From Collinsella aerofaciens (lineage in GTDB: Bacteria; Actinomycetota; Coriobacteriia; Coriobacteriales; Coriobacteriaceae): a DNA stretch of 47,547 bases. The stretch covers positions 114,407 to 161,953 of the forward strand of contig NZ_WQPK01000036.1 of the NCBI RefSeq assembly GCF_018785265.1, given 5' to 3'. Under the pieces are notes generated by a model. That model was not told the origin of the DNA. It saw only the letters and a list, made by a program, of their open reading frames with translations, and searched no databases. Numbering within the stretch: the stretch's first letter is position 1; every line of letters starts with the position of its first letter. Shown here in pieces: positions 1 to 9,067 of this stretch. The position numbers and the translations under genes were made by a program.

Positions 1-1280
1 GGAATGCCGGCGGCGATAACGGCGGCGATGATCATGCAGACGATACCCTTGAGTGGGAAGCACATGAGCAGCAGGCCCACGACCATGACCGGCTGACGCA
101 TGACCGCACCCATCGTCGATGCCGTGCAGACGGCGACGCAAAAGACCGGATCGGCGCCGGTGAGGATGGCCAGTCCGTAGCCCAGGCTTACGCCCGAGAA
201 GATAACCGGGAAGAAGTGACCGCCGCGCCAACCAAGGTTGATGAGGGCGGGGGTCAGCATGGCCTTGACCAGACCGGTCGCGATAAGCACGCCGGCGGGA
301 ATGGTCAAGTAGGTTTCCATGAGCACGTCGGCCTGGGTCTCGCCGGCAAACATGGTGTAGGGCAGGACCGTGCCGCAGATGGCGAGCGCCAGACCGGCTA
401 GCATGGCCTTGACGACAGGACGCTCCCCTATTGCATGGGCAAGCGCTTCGCTCGCGTGCTCGGAGACAAAGTACAGCCAGCCGCAAGCGGTGCCAACCAA
501 CGCCAGCGGAATGAGCCAGGTAAGTTCCAGGTTGCCCACCTCGGCGGACTCGAACCTGGGCATGCCCATGCCGCCGCCCATGAGCTGGCCGAGCAGCAGA
601 TAGGTGCCCAGGCCGCCGGCAATCGCAATGCCGTAGACCACCGTCTTTTGCGCCTTGGGCAGCTTGATGGTGATCTCGCCGGACGTGGACTCATCGTCGG
701 CGTCTTCGCCCTGGCCGTCGGCGCTACCGGCAAGCGGCGCCACAAAGCCAAACACGGGCGCGGTAAAGAGCGCCGTCAGGGCAGCCTGGGTGCCTAGCAG
801 TGTAAGCTCCCTAAACTCGGCGCCAAAGCGACGCATGCGGTCGCCGACCCAGCTGCACAGACCAGCGATAACGCCGGTCAGGCCGGCCTCCGGTCCAATG
901 CTTCCGCCAAACAGCAGCGGCAGCAATGCCGCGAGCGAAAGCTTGCCCAGGTTGTCGTACGGGTAGCGCCCGTCTTGCTTAACCTTAGCCATCACCTGGT
1001 TGAGGTCATCGGTCTTGGTGCCTGTCATCTTTTCGTACAGACCGATTAACAGGCCGCCCAGCAGGCAGACAAAAAACGGGTACGGCAAAAAGCCAAACGG
1101 GCCGCTGGCAAGCTCGGGCGAAGAGACGCCCAGCGCGTGCGGAATCTCGGTCCATAGATAGTCGATACCGTGCTCCATCGCAAAGAAGAACAGCCAGACC
1201 GCGGCACCTGCAAACGCACCGGTCACGGAAACGCTACCTAAAAACAGCGCGCGGTTTGTGGGTTTGGCAAGGTTATCCAT
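1..1280 (-). CDS. CLC-family chloride channel/transporter, 3' end outside window
   Basis: This is a multi-pass membrane protein of the voltage-gated chloride channel (CLC) family, read from the ATG at 1278-1280 leftward off the window edge, so about 426 residues are visible and the C-terminus is missing. The start has a GGGAGGA ribosome site just upstream. Hydrophobic helices run throughout. The anion-selectivity segment appears as GSIGPEAGLTG (residues 126-136), and a second CLC-like motif GGHFFP lies near the visible C-terminal part. A charged insert rich in Asp, Glu and Ser lies between helices near residue 190. By eye the gating-glutamate position of the GREGP motif is Ile (GSIGP). CLC proteins move chloride or fluoride, often against protons; the ion and mechanism here are unknown. 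The next gene on this strand is the LOG-type gene upstream. Confidence 0.8.
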   Translation of the reverse strand, partial: MDNLAKPTNRALFLGSVSVTGAFAGAAVWLFFFAMEHGIDYLWTEIPHALGVSSPELASGPFGFLPYPFFVCLLGGLLIGLYEKMTGTKTDDLNQVMAKVKQDGRYPYDNLGKLSLAALLPLLFGGSIGPEAGLTGVIAGLCSWVGDRMRRFGAEFRELTLLGTQAALTALFTAPVFGFVAPLAGSADGQGEDADDESTSGEITIKLPKAQKTVVYGIAIAGGLGTYLLLGQLMGGGMGMPRFESAEVGNLELTWLIPLALVGTACGWLYFVSEHASEALAHAIGERPVVKAMLAGLALAICGTVLPYTMFAGETQADVLMETYLTIPAGVLIATGLVKAMLTPALINLGWRGGHFFPVIFSGVSLGYGLAILTGADPVFCVAVCTASTMGAVMRQPVMVVGLLLMCFPLKGIVCMIIAAVIAAGI

Positions 1281-1405
1281 CGGGTCCTCCCGCGGTCAAA
1301 GTCGACATAGATGCGTTTTATTGTAGAGCGAGCGTTGCCCGGACGAGCCAACCATCTGCGCCGCAAACGGCACCATTGGGAGTCGTAGTGGGGCAGGCTC
1401 AAGAC

Positions 1406-1939
1406 TTATCTGTTGATAATCGAGGCAATCTCGCGCAAATCGTCGGCAAAGTAGATGCCGTGCTGGCGCTGCGGGCTCGATAAGCCCTTATCGATCATGT
1501 GCCCGAGTAGCGCCTTGAGGTCGTTGTAGTAACCGCCCAGGTTATACAGGATGCACGGAGCACTCAGGTGCCCCAACGACACCGCGGACATCACCTCGGC
1601 AATCTCCTCGAGCGTGCCCGTCCCACCGGGAAAGGCAATGAATGCATCGCCGAGCTCGATCATCTTGGCCTTGCGCTCGGCCATGTCGCTCGTCACGATA
1701 AGATCGTCGATACCGTCGTGTTGAAACTCGGCCTCGATAAAAAAGCTCGGCTCCACACCCGTCACGTGTCCGCCTGCCTCGAGCACGCTATCGGCGAGCG
1801 CGCCCATCAGTCCCGACTTGGACCCGCCGTATACCAGCGCGTGGCCGTTGGCGCCAATCCAGTCGCCCAGCTCCTGCACTGCGGGCAGAAACGCCGGGTC
1901 GTTGCCGACGTTCGCGCCCAGGTATACCGTGATATTCAT
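1406..1939 (-). CDS. LOG family protein (TIGR00730-type Rossmann fold)
   Basis: A 177-residue protein of the LOG/lysine-decarboxylase-like family. Members characterised elsewhere hydrolyse nucleoside 5'-monophosphates (cytokinin riboside 5'-monophosphate phosphoribohydrolase). The hallmark PGGTGTLEE motif (PGGxGTxxE) is present at about residues 104-112, preceded by the glycine-rich YGGSKSGLMG nucleotide-binding segment near residue 38. Length is normal for the short bacterial form. The ATG at 1939 follows a G-rich ribosome site (GAGGGGGGC). It lies 11 bases downstream of the potassium channel gene on the same strand, so the two are probably co-transcribed. The true substrate in this organism cannot be read from sequence. 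Confidence 0.85.
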   Translation of the reverse strand: MNITVYLGANVGNDPAFLPAVQELGDWIGANGHALVYGGSKSGLMGALADSVLEAGGHVTGVEPSFFIEAEFQHDGIDDLIVTSDMAERKAKMIELGDAFIAFPGGTGTLEEIAEVMSAVSLGHLSAPCILYNLGGYYNDLKALLGHMIDKGLSSPQRQHGIYFADDLREIASIINR

Positions 1940-1950
1940 TTAGCCCCCCT

Positions 1951-2376
1951 CTAGCGCTGGCGTCGGCGATATTCGCGCACGCGGCGTGACAGATCGGCGA
2001 GTTCACCGCGATCGAGATCTTCCAAATGTTCAAGATCGTCCATAAAGCGCGCCATGGTGTCCTTTTGACGCATCTTGATAAGCGTATTGCAGTAGTTCAC
2101 CGCCACGCCCGTGAGCATGGCGATGTAGAAGATGCTGATGACGCTCAGAATGACGGTAATAGCGCGGGCAACCGGTGTCTCGGCCGGAATGTCGCCAAAG
2201 CCGATGGTCGAGACCGTCTCAAAGCTAAACCAGAGACCATCGCCAAACGTGAGGGTCGTAGGCTCGGACAGCCAGACGGCCGTCGAGCACAGCAGATAGA
2301 AAATAAGAAACAGGCCCGTGATGCGTGCAAAGCCAGCCTGTCGCAGCACATCGGCAAGCGTCCTGAGCTTTTTCAT
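1951..2376 (-). CDS. two-transmembrane potassium channel (Ion_trans_2)
   Basis: A 141-residue pore-type potassium channel subunit. The selectivity filter TIGFGD is at residues 57-62, between a first helix at about 19-37 and a second at about 71-95, the minimal KcsA-like layout. The C-terminal 40 residues are charged (Asp/Glu/Arg) and probably cytoplasmic; there is no RCK or cyclic-nucleotide domain. The open frame extends 63 bases further upstream, but the ATG at 2376 has a GGAAGGGG ribosome site and gives the better N-terminus. The GFGD filter, rather than GYGD, is a known variant. It leads a likely two-gene unit with the LOG protein. Confidence 0.82.
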   Translation of the reverse strand: MKKLRTLADVLRQAGFARITGLFLIFYLLCSTAVWLSEPTTLTFGDGLWFSFETVSTIGFGDIPAETPVARAITVILSVISIFYIAMLTGVAVNYCNTLIKMRQKDTMARFMDDLEHLEDLDRGELADLSRRVREYRRRQR

Positions 2377-2444
2377 CGCGACCCCTTCCACGGACAACCA
2401 ATCACATTCGCTCGGTATTGTCCCACGCCTCCCCCGCAAACGAA

Positions 2445-2504
2445 ACTAGTCATTGGGGACGCTCTTAAATAACTAGTCAAACAAGAACGTCCCCAATGAC
2501 TAGT
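2445..2504. repeat. dispersed palindrome, GGGGACG/CGTCCCC type (copy 1)
   Basis: Two perfect 17-base inverted arms (ACTAGTCATTGGGGACG and its complement) flank a 26-base loop that itself contains a half-copy AACTAGTC. It sits in the gap between two divergently transcribed genes. A related copy with the same TTCTTAAAT...ACTAGTC interior occurs at about 12556-12602, so this is a small dispersed element rather than a unique terminator. Confidence 0.75.
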
Positions 2505-2606
2505 CGTTAAGTCCCCAACTGCCGGGCGGGACCGTTTAGCGGTGCAGCTGCCGACTGGGCAGGCTGAGCTGGTATCCTTATGCGGTAATGTCTCGATTCG
2601 TTAGGA

Positions 2607-5417
2607 TTGCATGTGAGAGCTGCCGCTGTCCTTCGTTCAGTTATATATCGCACCCTGGCCGTCGCGCTTGCCGCGCTTGCCGTACTGAGCACCATCATGC
2701 CCGCCCCCGCCTTTGCCGCCGACTCCGATCAGTCAGTCAAGACGGTCCGCGTTGGTTGGCTCGTCAACAACGAGGGCTTCCAGGACGGCACCCCCGGCGA
2801 GCGTCTCTCGGGATGGGGTTACGAGTACCTCCAGACCCTGTCGTACTACACGCCCGGCTGGCGGTACGAATACGTCTCCGGCACCTTCACCGAGCTTATG
2901 GACATGCTCGAGGCAGGTGAGATCGACCTCATGCCCAACATCTCCTACTCCGAGAAACGCGCCCAAAAGCTGCTCTTTTCCTCGAACCCTGAGGGCACCG
3001 AGCGCTACTACATCTACGCCAAGCCCGATCGCGACGATCTGGCCAAGGGTGACCCCCAAGCGCTCCAAGGCCTCACCATCGGCTACAACCCCGACGTTAT
3101 GCAAACCTTCGTTGGCCAGCAGTGGCTCACCAACGAAGGAATCACCTGCACATACAGGGAGTATGACGGAGGCTCCGTTCTCTTTGGCGCGCTCACAAAC
3201 GGCGAGGTCGACGCCATCATCATGAACGACACGCTCTCGTCGCCCGATGCGTCACCCATGTTCTACGTTGGTTCGAGCGACTACTACCTTGCCGTCCCCA
3301 AAAGCCGCCCCGACCTAAGGGACGACATCAATGCCGCCATGTCGGCAATCGCCCGCGTCAACCCACGCTATATCGACGAAGTCAAATCTAACTACTCGGC
3401 CCAAAACAGCGGTTCATCATCGCTCAACGGCCCCGAACGTTCCTGGCTCGAAGCAAATGACAACACCATCACGCTCGGCTACATTACGGGCAAACTCCCC
3501 TACTGCAACGAAGACGAAGACGGCAAAATGGAAGGTTCGCTCGCATCGCTTGCGACGACGTTGCACGATAAATTTGGCATTACGGTCAAAACCGTCGCCT
3601 TTGATAACTACAAGATGATGTCAAAGGCCCTGTCAAAGGGAAGCATCGACGTTGCGCTGCCGGTATACCGAGATTACTGGGTTGCCGAGCAATCAGGCGT
3701 TGTGCAGTCGGCATCGTTGGGGACCGTGTCCCTCACCGCCATCCACACCGGCAGCGACCTGAACAAAGACCTTCAGAACATCGCCTGTACCAAATCATCG
3801 TTTGTCAACAAAAATGCACTTGAAAGCCTGTTTCCCACAGCGACCGTGACCGAATACCAATCCGACGATGAAGCGTTCGACGCCCTCAGGAAGGGAACGG
3901 CGCACTGCATCGTCGCTCCCAGCTCACGCATAAAAACCATCGGCGACCGTTATGATCTCGAAGGTTACGAGACGGCCGAGCTCCCTGACACCTGTGACCT
4001 CGCGTGCTGGATTTCGCGCGGCAAGCCCGAACTGCTGGGAATCATTAACAAGGGCATCATCAATGCCGGAGAATCGCTCTCCGCAAGTAATTACTCCTCC
4101 ACGTCGTACACGGCCCAGGAATCCAACACGCTTCAATTCCTTTATCGCAACCGTGCCGCCGTTGCAGCTGCCCTCATCGGTATGTTGTCGGTCGGTATCG
4201 TCCTGCTCATCTGGGCGCTCGTGCGCGCTCGAACCGAGCGCAAAAAAGCCGACGCTGCCAACGCCGCTAAGACGGCATTCCTCACGCGCATGAGCCACGA
4301 CATCCGAACGCCGCTCAACGGTATCCTGGGCCTTATCGAGATCGAGGAATTGAAGGAAGGCGATATCCAGGTCGCCCGCGAGAGCCGTGCCAAGGCGCGC
4401 GTTGCCGCCAATCACCTGCTCTCGCTGATCAACGACATCCTCGAGATGGGCAAAATCGAAGACCGCAAGCTAACACTGGAGCATGCGCCTTTTAACCTCA
4501 AAGAGCTCTGTGACGATACACTGGTGCTGTGCAAGCTCCGCGCGTCCAGTAACGCCATCACAATGCAGGACAATAGTCTGCCGTACGCCACGGGGCCATA
4601 CATGATCGGCAGTCCCACCCATATCCGACAGATCATGATCAACCTGTTAGACAACAGCATTAAGTACAACAAGCACGGCGGCTCCGTCACCTTTAGCTCA
4701 AATACCAAGCCACTCGATAACGGGCGCGCGCTCTTTTGCTTTAGCGTTTCGGATACCGGCATTGGTATGACTCCCAAGTTTTTAAAGCATATCTATGAGC
4801 CGTTTGCCCAAGAAGGTGACGATGCGCGCAGCAAGTTCCAAGGAACCGGCATGGGCATGCCAATCGTCAAGTCGCTTATTGAACTGATGGGCGGCACCAT
4901 CGAAGTCACCAGTGAGCTCCATGTGGGCACCTCGTTCTACGTGGAGATTCCGCTCGATATCGACGAGAATCCCCAGGCGCGGGCGAATACGGTTGAGAGT
5001 GCGCCCGACTGCTCGCTCGCCGACATGAACGTGCTGCTCGTCGAAGACAACGAATTGAATGCCGAGATTGCCCAGGCGCTGCTAGAATCCGAGGGCATCG
5101 TGGTCACCCGCGCCGCCAACGGCAACGAAGTCGTCGATCTGTACCTGTCGCATCCCGCCGGCAGCTTCGATGCCATTTTGATGGACATCATGATGCCGGA
5201 CATGGACGGCTACGAGGCAACCCGCGTGATTCGTCTGAGCGAGAAGGTCGATGCAGCCGATATCCCCATCATCGCGCTCACCGCCAACGCCTTTGCCGAA
5301 GACGCCAAGGCGGCACACGACGCCGGCATGAACGCCCATCTGTCCAAACCGCTCGACTTTAACAAGCTCAAAAACATACTCGCCCGCATCAAGAAAAACG
5401 GATCCGTTTCGCTATAG
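2607..5417 (+). CDS. hybrid sensor histidine kinase with two periplasmic-type SBP domains (BvgS-like)
   Basis: A 936-residue membrane hybrid kinase. Order: signal/anchor helix (about 8-38), first solute-binding-type domain (SBP_bac_3-like, about 47-265), second such domain (about 285-500), transmembrane helix (about 516-538), HisKA with the MSHDIRTPLNG H-box (His564), HATPase with N-box INLLDNSIKYN (about 676-686) and G-boxes DTGIGM and GTGMGMP, then a receiver with VEDN, phospho-Asp860 in LMDIMMPDMDG and Lys914 in LSKP. This is the BvgS/EvgS plan for ligand sensing outside the membrane. Unlike BvgS there is no PAS and no HPt domain, and no output regulator is adjacent. The ATG at 2607 has AGGA seven bases upstream. 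The ligand is unknown; tandem SBP_bac_3 domains often bind amino acids or other small anions. Confidence 0.9.
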   Translation: MHVRAAAVLRSVIYRTLAVALAALAVLSTIMPAPAFAADSDQSVKTVRVGWLVNNEGFQDGTPGERLSGWGYEYLQTLSYYTPGWRYEYVSGTFTELMDMLEAGEIDLMPNISYSEKRAQKLLFSSNPEGTERYYIYAKPDRDDLAKGDPQALQGLTIGYNPDVMQTFVGQQWLTNEGITCTYREYDGGSVLFGALTNGEVDAIIMNDTLSSPDASPMFYVGSSDYYLAVPKSRPDLRDDINAAMSAIARVNPRYIDEVKSNYSAQNSGSSSLNGPERSWLEANDNTITLGYITGKLPYCNEDEDGKMEGSLASLATTLHDKFGITVKTVAFDNYKMMSKALSKGSIDVALPVYRDYWVAEQSGVVQSASLGTVSLTAIHTGSDLNKDLQNIACTKSSFVNKNALESLFPTATVTEYQSDDEAFDALRKGTAHCIVAPSSRIKTIGDRYDLEGYETAELPDTCDLACWISRGKPELLGIINKGIINAGESLSASNYSSTSYTAQESNTLQFLYRNRAAVAAALIGMLSVGIVLLIWALVRARTERKKADAANAAKTAFLTRMSHDIRTPLNGILGLIEIEELKEGDIQVARESRAKARVAANHLLSLINDILEMGKIEDRKLTLEHAPFNLKELCDDTLVLCKLRASSNAITMQDNSLPYATGPYMIGSPTHIRQIMINLLDNSIKYNKHGGSVTFSSNTKPLDNGRALFCFSVSDTGIGMTPKFLKHIYEPFAQEGDDARSKFQGTGMGMPIVKSLIELMGGTIEVTSELHVGTSFYVEIPLDIDENPQARANTVESAPDCSLADMNVLLVEDNELNAEIAQALLESEGIVVTRAANGNEVVDLYLSHPAGSFDAILMDIMMPDMDGYEATRVIRLSEKVDAADIPIIALTANAFAEDAKAAHDAGMNAHLSKPLDFNKLKNILARIKKNGSVSL

Positions 5418-5459
5418 TTTGTGCTCAACTACCACGCACGACCAGAAAGGAAGCCAACG

Positions 5460-5939
5460 ATGTTTAGGCCCTTACGTCGAAAGAAACGCGCCATCACCGA
5501 CGAGGAAGCGCGCGAGCTGCTCGCTACCTGCAAGCGCGGCGTCTTTGCCGTCAACGGCGACGATGGCTACCCGTACGCCATTCCCGTCAACTACTTCTTT
5601 GACACCGAGCACGACAAGATTTATTTCCATGGCGCCAAGGCCGGCCACAAGGTCGATTCACTCAAGCGCGATGACAAGGTCTGCTTTACCGTTTACGGCA
5701 ACGAGTGGTACAAGGACGGTGACTGGGCTCCCTACGTTATGAGTACCGTGGTTTTTGGCCGCTGTCGCCTGGCGAATGACACCCCCGCGTTTATCGAGGA
5801 CAAAGTCCGCCAGCTCGCCCTTAAGTACTACCCTTCTGCCGAAGAAGTCGAAGAGGAAATCGCCAAGGACATCAAGGGCGTCCAGCTCTACGAGATTTCG
5901 ATTGAGCATCTCTGCGGCAAGCAGATTCAGGAAAAGTAA
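5460..5939 (+). CDS. pyridoxamine 5'-phosphate oxidase family flavoprotein
   Basis: A 159-residue small split-barrel protein of the PPOX/FMN-binding class, related to the 5-nitroimidazole-resistance (Nim-like) branch. Visible family features are the N-terminal EEARELLATCKRGVFAV segment, the GYPYAIPVNYFFD strand pair (about residues 38-50), and the IYFHGAKAGHK...DKVCFTVYG core with its central His. The ATG at 5460 has AGAAAGGAAG upstream; an earlier in-frame start at 5421 lacks a ribosome site. It begins 43 bases after the kinase stop and may be co-transcribed. Family members bind FMN or F420 and reduce or oxidise small molecules; the substrate is unknown. Confidence 0.8.
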   Translation: MFRPLRRKKRAITDEEARELLATCKRGVFAVNGDDGYPYAIPVNYFFDTEHDKIYFHGAKAGHKVDSLKRDDKVCFTVYGNEWYKDGDWAPYVMSTVVFGRCRLANDTPAFIEDKVRQLALKYYPSAEEVEEEIAKDIKGVQLYEISIEHLCGKQIQEK

Positions 5940-5966
5940 GCCCCTCAGCAGGCCTCATCAATAACA

Positions 5967-6006
5967 ATATGGCCTGGTTCCAACCCACCTTGGAACCAGG
6001 CCATAT
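5967..6006. terminator. bidirectional hairpin terminator
   Basis: Perfect 17-base arms (ATATGGCCTGGTTCCAA and complement) around a 6-base loop, lying between the converging PPOX gene (plus) and hybrid kinase (minus). It ends three bases before the kinase stop codon. The ATAT/AT ends serve as weak T-tracts in both directions. Confidence 0.8.
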
Positions 6007-6008
6007 GC

Positions 6009-8201
6009 TTATAGAGCGTCGGCGGCTATGTGCGCAAGCGCCTCAATGAGCTCCTGCGAGCTCACGGGTTTACTCAGGTGCGCGTTCATGCCCGCCTCAC
6101 GCGAAAGCCTGCGGTCGTCGGCAAAGGCGTTGGCGCTCACGGCGATAATCGGCGTGGTCGCGGCATCCTCGCGATCGAGTGCTCGAATCTGACGTGTGGC
6201 CTCAAGGCCATCGATGCCCGGCATCATGATGTCCATCAACACCACGTCGTACTCGTGCGGTGCGCTCGCGGCAAACGCCTCGACGGCAGACTCGCCATCC
6301 TTAGCATGCGTCACGACGGCACCGGCACGGCTGAGCGTAAACTGCGCGATCTCGGCATTCAGATCGTTATCCTCTACGAGCAAAACGCGCAAGCCCTGGA
6401 GCGCATCGCCATCGCCCGCCTCCACGCGCACTGCCTGAGGAATCTCGGAGCGGTCGCACTTCTCGAACGGCAGGCGGATGGTAAACGTCGTCCCCTGCCC
6501 CAAGACGCTCGTAAAGCTCATGGTTCCACCCATAAGCTCAACCAACTGTTTTGCGATAGGCGCGCCCAGTCCAGTTCCCGACGAAGCGCCTTCCACCTGC
6601 TGTTCCTCGCGGCAAAACGGCTCGTAGAGGCGCTGTTGGAACTCCTCGCTCATGCCAATACCGTTGTCGGCGATCGTGTATTCATAGACGGGGACGCCAT
6701 CCGCTGGCTCCACCTCGCGGCACACCAGGCGGACATAGCCGCCCTGGCGGTTGTACTTGACGGCATTGCCGGCAATATTGAGCAACAAACGCTTGAGGTG
6801 CGTCACGCTCACCCGCGCATAGGGATGATTAAGCGTCTGCTGGTCGGAGATAATTGTCACCAGACGCTCCTCGGCCTGGCGCTCCAGAATATCGCGCACT
6901 TCACAGTTGAGGGCCACCAAATTTATGGGCACGAGGTTCAGGTCGACCTGCCCGCTCTCCAGGCGACTCATATCGAGCGCCTCGTTGGCAAGGTCGAGCA
7001 GCAGTCCCGATGCCGTCCAGATTTTTGAGCGGCACTCAGCCTGCTTTTGCAGATCGTCCGCATTGGCATCGCCAACCTCGACCATGCCGCGAATGCCGTT
7101 GATGGGCGTGCGCAGATCGTGGCTCATGCGACGCAGAAACTCCGTCTTTGCCGAGTTGGCAGACGAGGCCTCACGCGCCGCCTTTGCCAGCTTGTCGCCA
7201 TAGTCGCGCTCCTGCTGCAGCAAGTCCGTCAAACGTCGACGATCAGCGCGGCGACGCACCGTCACAACAACGGCTATAACACCGCTGTAGAGCACCAGCA
7301 CGCCGGCAGCAACAGCCGCGACGACCTCAAAGTAGCGCTGCGCCGAGGCATAGGTGTACACATAGAATTTGTGCGCTTTTCCAAATGTGCCCAAATACCA
7401 CTCGCCGTCGGCGTTAACCAATCTGACCTTACCAGCCAGGCATCGATCCTTAATACCGTCGACAATGAAGGCATCCGTCACAGGCAGATCGAACACGCCC
7501 AATACGGTGGGTTCAACGGCATTGGTCGCAACGACCTTGCCGTCGCTTTCGATCACGATATTGCCGCTATCGATGGTTTCATAGCCATCAAGCAAGCTCT
7601 GCAGTTTGAGTGTATTGCTTACAACCGCCTTCGCGCTCTGATGCCTTACCGCGATAACGATGCCCTCGCCATCCTGCCGAGTCACGCAGCCAATGTCTGC
7701 GACCGAATCATCCGCAAGCGTGATGCGGGCGGTATAGGACTTAAGCGGATGAGTTGCCACCTCAAGCACGGGTGATTCTTTGAGATACGTAGCGAGCGAC
7801 CCGTAGTCCACATCGCCCGTCGAGGACTCGGACACCAAATTGCCCGATGCGTCCGTCACGATCAGCGCGCTCACGTTGAACTGATCGGCATATTGCTCCA
7901 GCATGGCGTTATCCACCGAACCGTCGCGCTCCATATCGCGAGCCGCCTCTCCGGCAATCTCCATAACGCGAATCAGGTTTTTGGTCGTATAGGCGCTGTT
8001 AAATGCATCGTAGGAAAGGCTCTGCGTCGCCACGTAATCGACAACGTCGGCAAAGCGCTGCTCGGCTTGGGCCGTCGTGTAACCGTAGCTCATCATGCCG
8101 GCAACAACCGAGAGCGCTATCCCCAGCAGAGCGACAAGGAGCCATGCCCCTGCCGAACGATTGCCCCGCTCCTGAGCAGCGTGGTCGGGCGCATCGATCA
8201 T
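6009..8201 (-). CDS. hybrid sensor histidine kinase with C-terminal receiver
   Basis: A 730-residue membrane kinase. N-terminal helix (about 19-42), an extracytoplasmic sensor region of about 250 residues without an SBP fold recognisable by eye, second helix (about 293-316), a short coiled coil, HisKA with MSHDLRTPING (His361), HATPase (LNIAGNAVKYNRQGG N-box, DNGIGM and GTGLGAP G-boxes), and a receiver with VEDN, phospho-Asp657 in LMDIMMPGIDG and a C-terminal LSKP lysine. Its ATG overlaps the stop of the preceding SBP lipoprotein gene by four bases, so the two are translationally coupled. The simplest reading is that the lipoprotein supplies the ligand-binding function, as LuxP or TorT does for their kinases. 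There is no HPt or DNA-binding output domain. Confidence 0.9.
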   Translation of the reverse strand: MIDAPDHAAQERGNRSAGAWLLVALLGIALSVVAGMMSYGYTTAQAEQRFADVVDYVATQSLSYDAFNSAYTTKNLIRVMEIAGEAARDMERDGSVDNAMLEQYADQFNVSALIVTDASGNLVSESSTGDVDYGSLATYLKESPVLEVATHPLKSYTARITLADDSVADIGCVTRQDGEGIVIAVRHQSAKAVVSNTLKLQSLLDGYETIDSGNIVIESDGKVVATNAVEPTVLGVFDLPVTDAFIVDGIKDRCLAGKVRLVNADGEWYLGTFGKAHKFYVYTYASAQRYFEVVAAVAAGVLVLYSGVIAVVVTVRRRADRRRLTDLLQQERDYGDKLAKAAREASSANSAKTEFLRRMSHDLRTPINGIRGMVEVGDANADDLQKQAECRSKIWTASGLLLDLANEALDMSRLESGQVDLNLVPINLVALNCEVRDILERQAEERLVTIISDQQTLNHPYARVSVTHLKRLLLNIAGNAVKYNRQGGYVRLVCREVEPADGVPVYEYTIADNGIGMSEEFQQRLYEPFCREEQQVEGASSGTGLGAPIAKQLVELMGGTMSFTSVLGQGTTFTIRLPFEKCDRSEIPQAVRVEAGDGDALQGLRVLLVEDNDLNAEIAQFTLSRAGAVVTHAKDGESAVEAFAASAPHEYDVVLMDIMMPGIDGLEATRQIRALDREDAATTPIIAVSANAFADDRRLSREAGMNAHLSKPVSSQELIEALAHIAADAL

Positions 8202-9067
8202 GACAGGCCCTCCATATTCAAAAATGGCGAAGGATCATCGAAGTACTTTGACACCAGGCGTTCCATGGTGCCATCGGCAAGCATTTCTTGGTAGGCATGA
8301 GTGAGCTTGACGTCGATGCCACGCGTATCGTTGATATCGAAAGCGGTGCCCAAACCGACCTCTAGCAGCGGCTCATCCAAAATGCGATATGTCACACCAT
8401 AGTCTTTTTCGTAGGTGAGGAACGAGGACTCATGCGCGGCGATAGCGTCGACCAGGCCCTCGACGAGCGCCGGGTTCAGGTATGAACCGTCCGAAAAGCT
8501 GTAGAGTTCCTTGATCTGCGGAACGTTTTCATTTGTGCGATTGAGCAAAATGTCCTCGGGCTTGGTGGTGGACTGAACCGCCACGATCTTATCCTCAAGA
8601 TCGGCAAGCGTGTAGATATCGCTCTGGAGATCGACCGCGACCATCTGGCGGCTCGCAAGGTACGGGCCGGCCCAACGATACTCGTTTTCGCGACCCGTCA
8701 TGCTAAAGCTGCCCATGACGCAATCGAGCTCGCCGCTCGCCAGCAGCTCTTTCTTCTTTTCCCAATCGATCAGCTGGTACTTTGGCTTGTAACCAATGCG
8801 GGCCAAAGCCTCGGTTAGCATCTCGACATCCAGGCCAACGATATCGCCGTACTCATCGGTATACACAAACGGTGGATAGAGGTCGCTGCCAACGTTGAGC
8901 GTCTTAAGATTGTCGTCCTGGACCTGCGAGGCCTCCAGGCCTTTTGATGCAGACGTCGATGCCTCGTCATTCGACCCGGAGCAGCCAGCTATCGCTACGA
9001 CAAAAGCGCTCGCCACTGCAAGCGCAACAAACAACGAAATGGCAACCGAGCGACGGGATCTTTTCAT
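8198..9067 (-). CDS. solute-binding lipoprotein (SBP_bac_3) paired with sensor kinase
   Basis: A 289-residue family-3 extracellular solute-binding protein with a lipoprotein signal peptide; the lipobox ends AIAGC with Cys29. The mature part reads as a typical two-lobe amino-acid-type binder: LNVGSDLYPPFVYTDEYGD opening, GLDVEMLTEALARIGYKP, the CVMGSFSMTGRENEY hinge segment and AVQSTTKPED. The ATG at 9067 has TGGAGCTCG upstream; a longer frame to 9211 has no ribosome site. No ABC permease or ATPase gene is adjacent. Instead the stop codon overlaps the start of the hybrid kinase (ATGA), which argues that it works as a co-receptor for sensing, not for import. Ligand unknown. Confidence 0.88.
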   Translation of the reverse strand: MKRSRRSVAISLFVALAVASAFVVAIAGCSGSNDEASTSASKGLEASQVQDDNLKTLNVGSDLYPPFVYTDEYGDIVGLDVEMLTEALARIGYKPKYQLIDWEKKKELLASGELDCVMGSFSMTGRENEYRWAGPYLASRQMVAVDLQSDIYTLADLEDKIVAVQSTTKPEDILLNRTNENVPQIKELYSFSDGSYLNPALVEGLVDAIAAHESSFLTYEKDYGVTYRILDEPLLEVGLGTAFDINDTRGIDVKLTHAYQEMLADGTMERLVSKYFDDPSPFLNMEGLS

